This document shows positions 17,612 to 27,188 of a DNA stretch of 64,000 nt, in pieces; positions within the stretch are counted from its first letter, which is position 1; each line of letters begins with the position of its first letter. Source of the stretch: Candidatus Avedoeria danica. Its GTDB lineage: Bacteria; Chloroflexota; Anaerolineae; Epilineales; Epilineaceae. Made by a program: the position numbers and the translations under genes. The stretch is from NCBI GenBank assembly GCA_016703025.1, contig JADJCV010000001.1, positions 1 through 64,000 on the forward strand. The letters run 5' to 3'. The notes below the pieces were generated by a model that was not told where the DNA came from, searched no databases, and saw nothing but the letters and a program-made list of their open reading frames with translations.

Positions 17612-19011
17612 TCAGGCCGCCGCCTCGGCCGGCGTCGAAGCTCCCGCCGCGCCGGCCGTGTCGTAGGCGCTGAGCGCCCGGTACGCCCGGGTCCGCATCG
17701 CCCCGACCGTCACGGCCAGGCCGAGGCAGCCGACGACGACGAACACGAGCCGAGGCCGCGGTCGGGACCCGTCCCGAACCACGGCCCGAGCTGCGCCACG
17801 CCGGCGCCGGTCGTCATGTACGGGATGAACACGAACTCGGCGATCGGGCCGATGAGGAACGCCGTGATCGGCGTGGCGGCCTGCTCGACGCTCTGCGCGA
17901 ACCCGAACACCCGTCCCTGGCGCTCGGGCGAGACGACCTTCTGGAGGATCGTCTGCTCGGCCGCCTCGGCGACCGGCGCCAGGCTGAGCCAGACGAACAT
18001 CCCAGCGGTCAGCAGGACGATCGAGGCCCGCAACGGGAAGGCGATGCACGCCGCCCACATGGCGATGTTGGCGGCGAACAGCGCGCGCAGCGGGCGGGCG
18101 CCGAGGCCGAACCGCGCCACCGCGATGCCGCCGACGATGAACGCAACGCTCAGCCCACCCCAGAGCGCGCCCCAGACCTGGACCGAGACGAGCAGCAGCC
18201 CGTAGGCGTCCATGAGCGCCATGAAGACGCCGCCCAGGAAGTTGTTGAACGTCTGGAAGAAGATGAGGCCGAACAAGCCGGGCACGGCCCGGACGGCCGC
18301 GATCGTGCCGCGCAGGTCGATGCCTGGCCGGGCGGGCACCTCGGGTACGACCTCGACGGCGGCGTGGATGACAGATGGGTGAATGGCTGGGGGCACGACG
18401 TCGCCCGCAGCTGCGTCGGCCGGCGGCACGTCCGGGATCGTCAGGTGGACGAGATCCGCCACGACGAGCGCCGTCAGCCCGATCGCCAGGACGAGCATCC
18501 ACGTCACGCCGAGGTAGCCGATCGCCAGGCCGCTGAAGATCGACGCGGCCAGGAACGCGACGCCGTTCGCCGTTCCGACGAGGCCGTTCGCCCGGTCGCG
18601 CATGTCCGCGGGGACGAGCGTCGTCACGAGCGTCGAGAGCGTGATCCCGCGCAGGTTGCCGGCGATCGCCCCGATCAGGGTGCACAGGACGAATGCCCAG
18701 AGCGGCCAGTTGGCCGCGCTGCGAAAGGCGGACGGCGGATGGCCGGCGTAGACGCCCGCCGCGACGGAATAGAGGGCGAGCGACGCGAGGCTGGAGGCGA
18801 GCATCGCCGCCTTCTTGGGATAGCGGTCCACGATCGTCCCGAGCGCGAAGCCGGACAGGGCGACGGTGACGGTGTAGATCCCGGCCATGACGGACGTGGC
18901 GATGACGGATCGCGTCTCGAGGTAGACCCAGAACGTGACGGCGAACCAGACGAACGTGTTGACGACCGAGGCGACGAGGGAGTTGGCGAGGATGCGGTGG
19001 AAGAGCGACAT
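17612..19011 (-). CDS. MFS drug/macrolide exporter-like transporter, frame-shifted
   Basis: A multi-pass membrane protein of about 465 residues. It begins MSLFHRILANSLVASVVNTF, has the MFS loop 2-3 motif as GTIVDRYPKKAAML and LRGITLSTLVTTLVPADMRDRANGLVG (the MFS_3-type hallmark around helices 4-5). The second half has GVFMALMDAYGLLLV and a matching QKVVSPERQGRVFGFAQSVEQ. Twelve hydrophobic helices can be counted across the two halves. One shift near 17735 splits the last 40 residues (VVGCLGLAVTVGAMRTR). ATG 19011 has only a weak ribosome site. It resembles MefA/enterobactin-exporter-type MFS proteins; the substrate cannot be deduced. Confidence 0.82.
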
Positions 19012-19226
19012 GGCGGTGCTCGCGGGAGAGGCTGAGAGGGGAGAGGCGGGATGCGAAGCGTGGTGTGAGCGGGCGAAGCGAGGATAGAACGGATGTTCCA
19101 TGCGGTCAAGCGAATCCAACGTTGTCGCGACCGCACGAAGGGACAATCCTGTGCGAAACGACGCCGCCCATCCGTGCGTAGGTCGTCGGAGTGCACCGCC
19201 GCCTTCATCGCCACGAGGACCCCACG

Positions 19227-20168
19227 ATGATCGACCTGCCCCCGCCGCTACGGTCCGAACCCCAGTCTGGCGCCGACGACGCGATGGATCGGCATTTGGC
19301 CTTCGTCGCGGGCGCCGTGATGGCCCTCTCTTCCCTGCGCTCCGATCCCATTCGACAGATCGGCGCCGGGATCTTCACCGTCGTCCTGGTGGGATTGGGC
19401 GTCTGGGCGCTCGTTGCGGCGCGCCGAACTGCGCGGTACGGCTTCGAGCACGGTCCGTTCGGCTTCCGGAACCCGAAGCCGAACGCCGAGTGGCGGCCGT
19501 GGTCGGTGGTCGATACCGTGCGAGTGAGGCGCGGCGAGGTCGTCCTGCTCGACGACGCCGGGCGGCGGATGGCGGGGTTTTCCATCGTTGTGGAAGGGTT
19601 TCAGGATGCGCTGGACGAAGTGATGGCCGCGTGCCCGTCTGCGGTGCCCGTCCCGCCGCTCCCGGTCACGTTCGACGGACGCGCAGCCAGGGGCGGCCGG
19701 ATCCGATGGGTTGCCGGCGTGCTGAGCGCCCTTGTGTTCGCGGTCGGCGGCGGGTTGCTCGCATCGTACGGCGGGGCCCCCGGCGCCCTCGCGGCCTTCG
19801 CGGTCGTGACGATCGGCGTCCTGGCGGGCCTCGCGCCGCTGGCGTACGCGGGCTATCGCAAGTCACGCGATGCGATCATCGAGACGACCGTCGATGCTGC
19901 GGGCATCACGATCCGCACTCGGGAGGACGATCTCCGGATCGAGCGTGAGGCGGTCCGCGACGTCCGGGTCGTCTGGGGCGACCCGGACTGGCGGGAGCGG
20001 CGGGCGCGGCAGCGGTGGTGGGAGCGGCGGGAGCGGCAGGAGCCGGGCTACCGCGTCGTCGTCCGGGACCGCGCCGCGACGCTCGTGACGATCGCCCCGC
20101 CGTCCGTCGACGCGGTGGCGCTGTATGCGGCGGTCAGGGCGATGCGGGCGGCGAACGGCGACAGGTAG
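19227..20168 (+). CDS. Membrane protein with PH-like domains, function unknown
   Basis: A 314-residue protein starting at ATG 19227, after GAGGA. Two hydrophobic hairpins are visible (IFTVVLVGLGVWALVAARRT near residue 50; LSALVFAVGGGLLA and LAAFAVVTIGVLAGLAPLAY near residues 170-210). The soluble parts (EVVLLDDAGRRMAGFSIVVE; AAGITIRTREDDLRIERE; YRVVVRDRAATLVTIAPPSV) look like bacterial pleckstrin-homology strands. I do not recognise a named family. It is followed 39 bases later by another membrane-protein gene. Confidence 0.65.
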   Translation: MIDLPPPLRSEPQSGADDAMDRHLAFVAGAVMALSSLRSDPIRQIGAGIFTVVLVGLGVWALVAARRTARYGFEHGPFGFRNPKPNAEWRPWSVVDTVRVRRGEVVLLDDAGRRMAGFSIVVEGFQDALDEVMAACPSAVPVPPLPVTFDGRAARGGRIRWVAGVLSALVFAVGGGLLASYGGAPGALAAFAVVTIGVLAGLAPLAYAGYRKSRDAIIETTVDAAGITIRTREDDLRIEREAVRDVRVVWGDPDWRERRARQRWWERRERQEPGYRVVVRDRAATLVTIAPPSVDAVALYAAVRAMRAANGDR

Positions 20169-20207
20169 GATCAACAGGTAGGAGCACAAGTAACATCGGG
20201 TCGTGGC

Positions 20208-20921
20208 ATGCCCGACGACCGCGACACAGGAAGCACCACCATGACGCCCAAGCCCGTAACCCCGCTGCCGACCAAGCGCTGGATCGACGTCCCGCCGCAG
20301 ACGCTCGTCGTCCGCGCCGTGTCCGTCAGCGCGATCGCCTTCGCAGCCATCCTGGCTGCCACGTGGGTCATCGCCACATTGCTGCAGGCCAAGGGCGCGA
20401 CCGTCGATCCTTGGACCGTGCTGGGCAACGTGTCCGCCGCCGCCGCCGTCTCGATCACGATCGGCGGCGGCCTCCTGCTGTGGGCGCAGCTCGTCCAGTC
20501 GCACCGCGAGCGATCGCGGGCGGCGTTCACGGAGGCGTTCATGCTGCTCATGCAGGACGAGCAGATCGAGGCGCGCCGGTGGGTGTACGGCCTGCCGGAC
20601 GATGTCGCGGCGGCGCATGCCGAGATCATCGAGACCGATGACAACCGCGCCCGGTACAAGCGGGTCGTCAACGCCTTGGACTACCTCGGCTTCCTCGTCG
20701 CGTTCCATCCCGGCGCGGACGATGAGGTGATCCGGTGGACGAGCCCGATCGTCCGCAAAACGTGGGCGAAGCTCGGGCCGGTGATCGACGACGAGGCGCG
20801 GCGGCGGGAGGAGCCGGACTACTACGCCGCCGCCCGCGCGCTGGCGGCGCGGTGCGCGGCGCGGGATCGGCCGGTGGGGGGCGAGGTGGCAGCCGGGAGG
20901 TGGGTGGAGGGGGCGTTGTAG
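20208..20921 (+). CDS. DUF4760-like membrane protein
   Basis: A 237-residue protein (or 226 from the internal ATG 20241). It has two N-terminal helices (VSAIAFAAILAATWVIATLL and NVSAAAAVSITIGGGLLLWA), then a cytoplasmic helical part: LVQSHRERSRAAFTEAFMLL, DEQIEARRWVYGLPDD, NRARYKRVVNALDYLGFLVA, FHPGADDEVIRWTSPIVRKT. Two helices followed by an 'R..v..aLdy.g.l' helix resembles DUF4760. The function is unknown. A fragment coding for DYLGFLVTFHPNA occurs at 22317-22360, beyond the flavoprotein gene, so a second copy once existed. Confidence 0.6.
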   Translation: MPDDRDTGSTTMTPKPVTPLPTKRWIDVPPQTLVVRAVSVSAIAFAAILAATWVIATLLQAKGATVDPWTVLGNVSAAAAVSITIGGGLLLWAQLVQSHRERSRAAFTEAFMLLMQDEQIEARRWVYGLPDDVAAAHAEIIETDDNRARYKRVVNALDYLGFLVAFHPGADDEVIRWTSPIVRKTWAKLGPVIDDEARRREEPDYYAAARALAARCAARDRPVGGEVAAGRWVEGAL

Positions 20922-21061
20922 TGGGCCGGAAGGTCGATTCGCGACCGGCCCTGAGCGGATCGTATGACCTCCGCTCGATCACCCGTCCCCGATCACGTCC
21001 TCGCGCATGTCCGCCACGATGATCTCCGCCAGCTCCTCGGGTGTTTGGCCCGGTGCGAGCG

Positions 21062-22261
21062 TCAGACCATCCCGCGCTTGTGCGTGGCCAAGAAGTACTT
21101 CTCGAAGGCGAGCTTGGCCCAGTGCGCCTCGGGGCCGGGGATCAACCACGCGTGCCCGCGCGGCTCGAGCAGGTGGTCGGAGGTCGCGATGATCCCCGTG
21201 TTGCCCGCGTCGAGGACGCACTTGGCGTCGATGGCGCCCGGAGAGAGGCTCACCTTGGGGTGGCCCTCGATGTCGGCGACGATGTTGTGGACCACCACCT
21301 TCGCCATTTCCTCCGAGAGGTAGCCGGTCTTCGGCACGCCGCAAGGGACCTCGGTCGGGCCCGGCGGATCGACCTGCACGGCGACGCCGGCGGCGTAGAC
21401 CTCGGGGTACTTCTCGGTCTGGTACGTCTCCTTCACCTTCACGAACCCCGCGGCGGTGGTGACGTCGGCGCACGCGCGTACCGCGTCGACGCCGAGGAAA
21501 GACGGCGCGAACATCGCGAACGAGTGCTTGAGCACCTGCCCGTCGGAGAGCTCGACTTCGCCGCGCCGGAACTCCTTCACGCCCACGTTGGTGATGCCGG
21601 TGATGTGCAGGTTCTTGAAGAACCACTCCGTCATCTTCGTGCCGGGGCCGAAGCCGCCGATGCCGAAGTGGGCGAGGAACGGCTCGGCGGTGACGAAGGT
21701 GAGCGGCGCCTTGTCGGTGATGCCGTGCTTCTTCAGCTGGTGCGCAAAGTTGAACAGGAATTCGTAGGCGGCGCCGAAACAGCCGGTGCCTTGCGCGCCG
21801 CCGATGACGACAGGGCCGGGGTTCTCCAGGAACGCGTCGAAGGCGACCTTGGCGCGCTCGGCGGCGTCGATCGAGAAGATGGACTGAACGTTGCCTTCCT
21901 CGGGGGTGAAGCCGGGGATCGCGGCGTAGTTGAGCTTCGGGCCGGTGGCGATGACGAGGTAGTCGTACTCGAGCTTCTGGCCCTGCTTCGTCTCCACCCG
22001 CTTCTCGGGCAGGTCGAGCAGGACAGCCTCGTCGTGAACGAAGTGCACGCCCTTCTTCTCGAAGACCGGCTGGAGCGGGAACATGATGTCCGCGCGCGTG
22101 CGCAGGCCGAACGGCACCCAGATCATGGACGGCATGAACAGGAAGTCCGCCGCCTTCGAGACCACGGTGACGTCGACCTCATCGGCCAGCTTGTTCTTGA
22201 GCTCGATGGCCGCGGTCATCCCCGCGAAGCTGCCGCCCAACACCACGATCCTCTTCGACAT
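21062..22261 (-). CDS. FAD-dependent oxidoreductase, sulfide:quinone oxidoreductase-like
   Basis: An intact 399-residue flavoprotein starting at ATG 22261 with GGAGG upstream. The N-terminal dinucleotide fold reads RIVVLGGSFAGMTAAIEL. YDYLVIATGPKLNY is the second FAD strand, and the third reads YPEVYAAGVAVQVDPPGPTE. Cysteines in TGCFGAAYEF, VPCGVPKTGYLSEEM and DAKCVLDAG, together with the C-terminal WAKLAFEKYFLATHKR, resemble the sulfide:quinone oxidoreductase and related branch of the NDH-2 family, peripheral membrane enzymes that pass electrons to quinone. Use with sulfide is not certain. The protein is lysine-rich, unlike the arginine-biased proteins around it, a hint of transfer. A shift at the 3' end could extend the tail to about 20980. 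Confidence 0.8.
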   Translation of the reverse strand: MSKRIVVLGGSFAGMTAAIELKNKLADEVDVTVVSKAADFLFMPSMIWVPFGLRTRADIMFPLQPVFEKKGVHFVHDEAVLLDLPEKRVETKQGQKLEYDYLVIATGPKLNYAAIPGFTPEEGNVQSIFSIDAAERAKVAFDAFLENPGPVVIGGAQGTGCFGAAYEFLFNFAHQLKKHGITDKAPLTFVTAEPFLAHFGIGGFGPGTKMTEWFFKNLHITGITNVGVKEFRRGEVELSDGQVLKHSFAMFAPSFLGVDAVRACADVTTAAGFVKVKETYQTEKYPEVYAAGVAVQVDPPGPTEVPCGVPKTGYLSEEMAKVVVHNIVADIEGHPKVSLSPGAIDAKCVLDAGNTGIIATSDHLLEPRGHAWLIPGPEAHWAKLAFEKYFLATHKRGMV

Positions 22262-22316
22262 GCAGAGCCTCCGTTTCTTGAGCGGCTGACCTTACGTTGA
22301 ACGCAGGGGGCGCGCA

Positions 22317-22360
22317 AGCCCGATTACCTCGGCTTCCTCGTCACCTTCCACCCGAACGCC
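22317..22360 (+). pseudogene. Fragment of a DUF4760-like gene
   Basis: This short stretch codes for DYLGFLVTFHPNA and is closely similar in DNA to 20686-20728 of the DUF4760-like gene (LDYLGFLVAFHPGAD). No start or further homologous sequence is visible on either side. It lies between the flavoprotein start and the tRNA gene. Confidence 0.7.
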
Positions 22361-22385
22361 GCCACGCCGAGATCACGTACGTGAG

Positions 22386-22458
22386 TACCCCCGGTAGGAC
22401 TCGAACCTACGCACGCGGTTTAGGAAACCGCTGCTCTATCCACCTGAGCTACGGGGCG
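22386..22458 (-). tRNA. tRNA-Arg (anticodon CCU)
   Basis: On the minus strand the D arm (TAGCTCAGGTGGATAGAGC), anticodon arm (GCGGTTTCCTAAACCGC, anticodon CCT) and T arm (GTAGGTTCGAGTCCTAC) are all well formed. The 5' acceptor strand reads CGCCCCG against 3' CGGGGGT, so two terminal pairs fail. Adding one C to the 5' C run would give GCCCCCG and a good seven-pair stem, again suggesting a lost homopolymer base. No CCA end is encoded. Confidence 0.9.
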
Positions 22459-22620
22459 TGTGGTCTCTCCACCCGGTCCACCCGGACCCATCCGCCGAAC
22501 GCACCGGGCACCCATCGCCACGGCCGAGAAGTATAGACGCGTCGACGACTAGGGCTGCGCGTCCGTCGACTGGCATGCTCCATGGGGCGGAACCGACTCG
22601 GCGGTCCCGATGCTCCGTGG

Positions 22621-25600
22621 CTACGCGCCCCCTCTGCCACCGCCGCCACCCGGAACCCCGTGACGTCCAACCGGATGTCGGGCAGGTTGTTCCCCGGTAC
22701 GCGCACCGCGCATTCCCCTGCACGTAGCTCCACTCCCCGCCCCGCAGCACGCGGCACACCGACGAGGGCGCAGCGGGTTCCTCGCGTCCGTCGCGCGTGT
22801 CGTACGGATACGGGAACTGCGGGGGCTCGCTGTCGTCGGCACTGCCGCCGAAGAGGCTCGCGGTCCACTCGGTGGTGTTGCCGGCCATGTCGGCCACGCC
22901 GAACGGGCTGTCGCCCTCGACGAAGACGCCTACCGGAGTCGTGCGCCACACCCGCGCCTCGTTCGTGTTGGCCCCGAGCCGGTCCCAGGCGTCACCCCAC
23001 GGATACGCGCGACCGTCACGGCCGCGGGCTGCGGCTTCCCACTCCACCTCGGTCGGCAACCGCAGATCCCGGCCCATCTGGGCGCTCAGCCAGGCGCAGT
23101 ACGCCCGCGCCTCGTACCAGCACAGCCCCACCACGGGCTGGGTCGGTCGATTGAAACGCTCGTCCCCCCAGAACCGCGGCTCGGTCTCGCGCTTGGCGGG
23201 CCAGCGATCGTCGAGCGCCAGCTCGAACGCCTCCTCGTCCAGCGTCAACCAGGCGCGCCAACGCTCGAGCACGTCCGCACTCGGGAAGCGGCCCTCCGAC
23301 TCCATCTGATCAAAGAGCCCAGGCTCGGTCAGAAACCGCCGTCGCCAGATCCAATCATTCGCCTTCTGCCCGGTGTTGCCGAGGTCGCCGCGCCGCCAGC
23401 GACGCGCGTCGTCCGTCGTCCACCATCGCTCGTCGTCGTAGCCGCCTGCGGCCATGAAGCAGGCGTACTCGGCGTTCGTCACCGGGAATTGGCCGATCTC
23501 GTAGGACGCGAGCGCGACCTCGTGTCGCGGTACGTGGGCGGTCGTGGTCCCATGCACGTCGAGGACCGACCACGCGAGTGGCCCGTCGTCACCGATCTGG
23601 TACGTTCCGCCCGGCACCGGGACCAACGGCGGCACGAGAAAGTCGCCGTGCGGCCCGGTGCGACGCTCGAACCGCGGGTCGCCGAGATCGCCAACCGCGT
23701 GGCCGCACGCGATGCGGTGGCGCAGGTCGGCGGCCGGATCACGGCTTCGCCCCACCAACGCTGTGCACAAGTCGCGGTGCATCGCCGCGCTGAGCCTGGA
23801 CCCGATCGTCTGCAGCCGTGCCGCCCGCCCCGCCACGATCAGGTTGCAGGGCATCAGCGCCCGCAGGAACCGCCCGGGTCGGGTACCATCGCCGCAGCCA
23901 GGATCGTCGTCTCCTCCCAGCCCGTCTGGCGGAGCGTCGGCAGCGTCTCGCCGGGCGGCAGCGCGTCGAGGATCTCGCGCAGGCCGGGCCGGATGTCGGC
24001 GGTCCGCCACGGCGCCGCGACGAGCTCCGGGTTCGGCTCGTTCGCCAGCACCCGCGCCGCGAAGTACTCCTGCAACAGCTGGTGACGGTACAGCACCTCG
24101 TCCGCCGCCGGGTCCTCGTCCAGCACGCTGATCGCCACGCCCGCTTTGACGATGTCGGCACCGCGCGGATGGTCCACCTGGTCGAGCGCCGCGTCGTAGG
24201 CCACCCGAACCTGGGCGGTTTCGCCGTCGGTGTCCGTCGCCTGCATCCCGTACGCCAGCCGGCCCAGCCGCGGCAGCAGCGCGCCGCGCTCCGGCAGCTG
24301 GTACGCGTCCTGCCACCGCCAGTGCGCGATGCGGCGGTATCCCGACTGTCCAGGAGGTCCTCGTCCGCAAACAGCGGGTTGTCGCGTTCGACCTCGCGCC
24401 GCAGCGCCTGGCGCACGAAGCCCGTGAACAAGCCGGCACGGTCGCCGCCCAGCTCGCCCGTGGACTCGACCTGGTCGACGATGAGGGCGAGGAAGAACGG
24501 GGCCCTGAGGGCCTCCAACTGCGGCGTCCCGGCGATCGCCTGCCAGATGTCGTCGCCGCGTATCGGGCTGTAGAGCCGCAGGAAGGCGCGCACCTGATCG
24601 TCGGAGAGCGACTCGACGAGCACCTGCGGCACCCGCAGCGCCGGCGTCGAAAGCGGCGCCGCATAGTCGAGCGTGCGGCAACTGAACACGACGCGGTTGC
24701 CCGGACGGGTCCGGGCCAGCTCGACTCAGCCAGTCCTTCCACGCCCGCACCCGTTCGCGGAACGCGCGCGCCCGACGCGGCGGGCATCTCGTTCAGCGCG
24801 TCCAGGAGCAGGACCATCCGTCCCTCGGCCAGCAGGACGTCCAATGGCGGCAGGCTGGGGTAACGGTCGGCCCAGCGCTCGGCCAGCCAGCGCGCGGGGG
24901 GCGGCGGCAGCTGGCCGGGTTCGGACGCCTTGTACTGGTTCAACTGAACGAAGAACGTCACCGTATCGGACGGGTCCTCGTGGCGGAGTGCGGCGATCGC
25001 CCTGTCGAGCTCGAGGCGCCGCAGGAGGGTGCTCTTGCCGCTGCCCGGCGGACCGAGCACCACCACCGCCGGCTCCGCGACCGCCGCCAGCAGTGCGCCG
25101 AGGCTGTTGTAGCGCTCCGGCCTCGCCGCCCAGCGCCCGGCAGCGTTCTCTTCCCCTTGGTCGACGAGCAACGTCAGGCAGACGAACCGGCCATCGAGCC
25201 GGTAGCGCGGCTGGCTCCACTCGGCGATGCGGCCGAGGCGGTGCTCGGTGAGGTCGGCGGGCTTGTGCTGCGCGGCCAGTCGCACGTGCGCTGCCGTGAG
25301 GACCACGGTGGCGGTGTCGCGACGGATCACGGCGTGCAGTGCCGCCAGCGTCTCCGCCACCGACTGCACGACGACCGTCGGCGCCGCGCCCACCTCGCGG
25401 TCCAGAACGTCGGGGTCGGCCACCACGATGCGGTCTCGGGCGCTGAGCTCGCCGGCCGTCGTCACCGAGCGCACGACGTCGGGAGGCCCTCGACGACGAC
25501 CTGGCTGATGTGCTCCGAGTGCCGCAGATCCTTGAGCCGGTGCTCGCCCAGATCGCGCAGCGTCTGGCCCGCCGGCAGGTCGCCGCGCACCGCCTGCGCC

Positions 25601-26019
25601 GCCGCCTGCGACAGCAGGATCTGGCCGCCGTGTCCGGCCGACGCGAGGCGCGCCGTGCGGTTGAGCGCCGGGCCGAAGTAGTCGCCGCCCCGGGCCTCGG
25701 CGAGTCCCCGATGAACCCCCATGCGCACGCGCAGATCGGCGAAGTCGGGATCGACGGCCCCCCAATCCTCGGCGTACAGCGCGCGCTGCGCCTCCACCGC
25801 CGCGGCGAGGGCGGCGGGGGCGGCAGGGAACGCCCCGTAGAAGGCGTCGCCCACCGTCTTGAAAACGTGCCCGCCGTGGGACTCGATGGCGGATCGCACG
25901 ATGGCGTCGTGGCGCGCGAGGGCCATCGACATGGCCTCGCGGTGCGCCTCCCAGCGGGCCGTCGAGCCTTCGATGTCGGTGAACAGGAAGGTGAGAGCCT
26001 CGGTCGGGTGGCTGCTCAT
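22621..26019 (-). CDS. Class III cyclase - NACHT NTPase - formylglycine-enzyme-like fusion, frame-shifted
   Basis: About 1,130 codons, read through roughly six frame shifts. Residues 1-180: class III nucleotide cyclase homology domain with both metal aspartates (LTFLFTDIEGSTARWE and GGHVFKTVGDAFYG) and the Asn/Arg pair (GPALNRTARLAS). Residues 190-720: linker and NACHT-type P-loop NTPase, Walker A VVVLGPPGSGKSTLLRRLEL near residue 320, Walker B RMVLLLDALNEMP near 400, then VVFSCRTLDY (sensor) and YRHQLLQEYFAARVL near 650. Residues 800-1130: FGE-sulfatase/SUMF1 domain (PVPGGTYQIGDDGP, NEYACF-like NAEYACFMAAGG, LPTEVEWEAAARG, GNTTEWTASLFGG, RVLRGGEWSY). The stop at 22621-22623 assumes one lost G in a G run. 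The ATG is 26019. The mix implies an NTP-dependent sensor or signalling switch; nothing nearby names the signal. Confidence 0.78.
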
Positions 26020-26248
26020 GGGTGCCCTCCGCGTGGCGGACGCGAGGCAGGTTTGCAGAGGCGAGCGCGGCGGCGGCGCGGCCCAACGCGCGTGGTATTG
26101 TAGTCACCGCGGGCACGGTGAATCATCGCAGGAACGTGGCTCGATGCCCGCGACTCTTGCGCGCGCCGCCAATCCATGCCATTCATTCGCCCCCCCGTCG
26201 CCGCGGGGTCGCGACGGGACCGGATCCACGCACCAAGGAGCAGCACGC

Positions 26249-27151
26249 ATGGGGGGCTTCATTCGGGGCCTGCTGAAGTTCATTGTCGGCGTCGCCGTCA
26301 TCCTCGGGGTCGCGTACGGGGCGATCTACATGCTCACCCAGCGCCGACTCGCCACGACGTACGCCATCGAGGTCGCGCCCGTCACCGTGCCGACCGACGC
26401 CGAGGCGATCGCCCACGGCGGGCACGTCTTCGTGACCCGCGCCTGCGCGGAGTGCCACGGCACGGATGCCTCGGGCGCCATGATCGTCGATGACCCGCTG
26501 CTCGGGACGGCGATGGGCCCCAACCTGACGAGCGGCAAGGGCGGCCTCGGCGGCACGCTGACGGACGCCGACTACGTGCGCGCCGTGCGCCACGGCGTCG
26601 GCACGGACGGCAAGGGGCTCGTCGTGATGCCGTCCGCGGAGTACGCGATGATGGCCGACAGCGACCTCCTGCCGCTCATCGCCTACCTCAAGCAGGTGCC
26701 GCCCGTCGATCATGAGGTGCCGGACGTGAAGTTTCGCCCGCTCGGCCAGCTGCTCGTCATCAAGGGCGACTTCGCCCCGGACGCCGAGGACATCGACCAC
26801 ACCGCGACCGTGCCGGACGCGCCGTCGATGGGCGAGACGGCCGAGTACGGTGCGTACCTGGCGAACACGTGCAGGGGCTGCCACGGCCCGACGCTCTCCG
26901 GCGGCAAGATCGCCAGTGCTCCGCCCGATTGGCCGCCGGCCCAGAACCTGACGCCCGACACCGCCACCGGTCTCGGCCAGTGGACGGAGTCCGACTTCTT
27001 CAAGGCGATCCGCGAGCAGACCCGGCCCGACGGCACGAAGCTCAACCCGGTCATGCCCGCCGTGCAGTTCGCCCGCATGACGGACAGCGAGCTCAAGGCG
27101 CTGTGGGCGTATTTGGTGACGGTGGAGGCCAAAGCCGAAGGCAACCACTGA
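26249..27151 (+). CDS. Membrane-anchored diheme cytochrome c
   Basis: A 300-residue protein starting at ATG 26249 with AAGGAG nine bases upstream. One N-terminal helix (IRGLLKFIVGVAVILGVAYG) anchors two cytochrome c domains outside the membrane. Heme motifs are CAECH (about residue 68) and CRGCH (about residue 210). Distal Met candidates follow each (GLVVMPSAEYAMMAD; LNPVMPAVQFARMTD). The repeated 'A.GA..A..C..CHG....G' and 'MP..........L..L.AYL' phrases match the two-domain alcohol-dehydrogenase-type/CccA cytochromes. It would carry electrons at the outer face of the cell membrane. The partner oxidase or dehydrogenase is not in the window, although the flavoprotein at 21-22 kb is a nearby quinone enzyme. 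Confidence 0.9.
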   Translation: MGGFIRGLLKFIVGVAVILGVAYGAIYMLTQRRLATTYAIEVAPVTVPTDAEAIAHGGHVFVTRACAECHGTDASGAMIVDDPLLGTAMGPNLTSGKGGLGGTLTDADYVRAVRHGVGTDGKGLVVMPSAEYAMMADSDLLPLIAYLKQVPPVDHEVPDVKFRPLGQLLVIKGDFAPDAEDIDHTATVPDAPSMGETAEYGAYLANTCRGCHGPTLSGGKIASAPPDWPPAQNLTPDTATGLGQWTESDFFKAIREQTRPDGTKLNPVMPAVQFARMTDSELKALWAYLVTVEAKAEGNH

Positions 27152-27188
27152 ACCGTCGAAGCGCTGCACAACGGAGGGCTGATTCATC

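Noticed and set aside
21041..22300. 419-residue plus-strand frame
   Set aside because: Antisense of the flavoprotein gene, which has complete FAD motifs.
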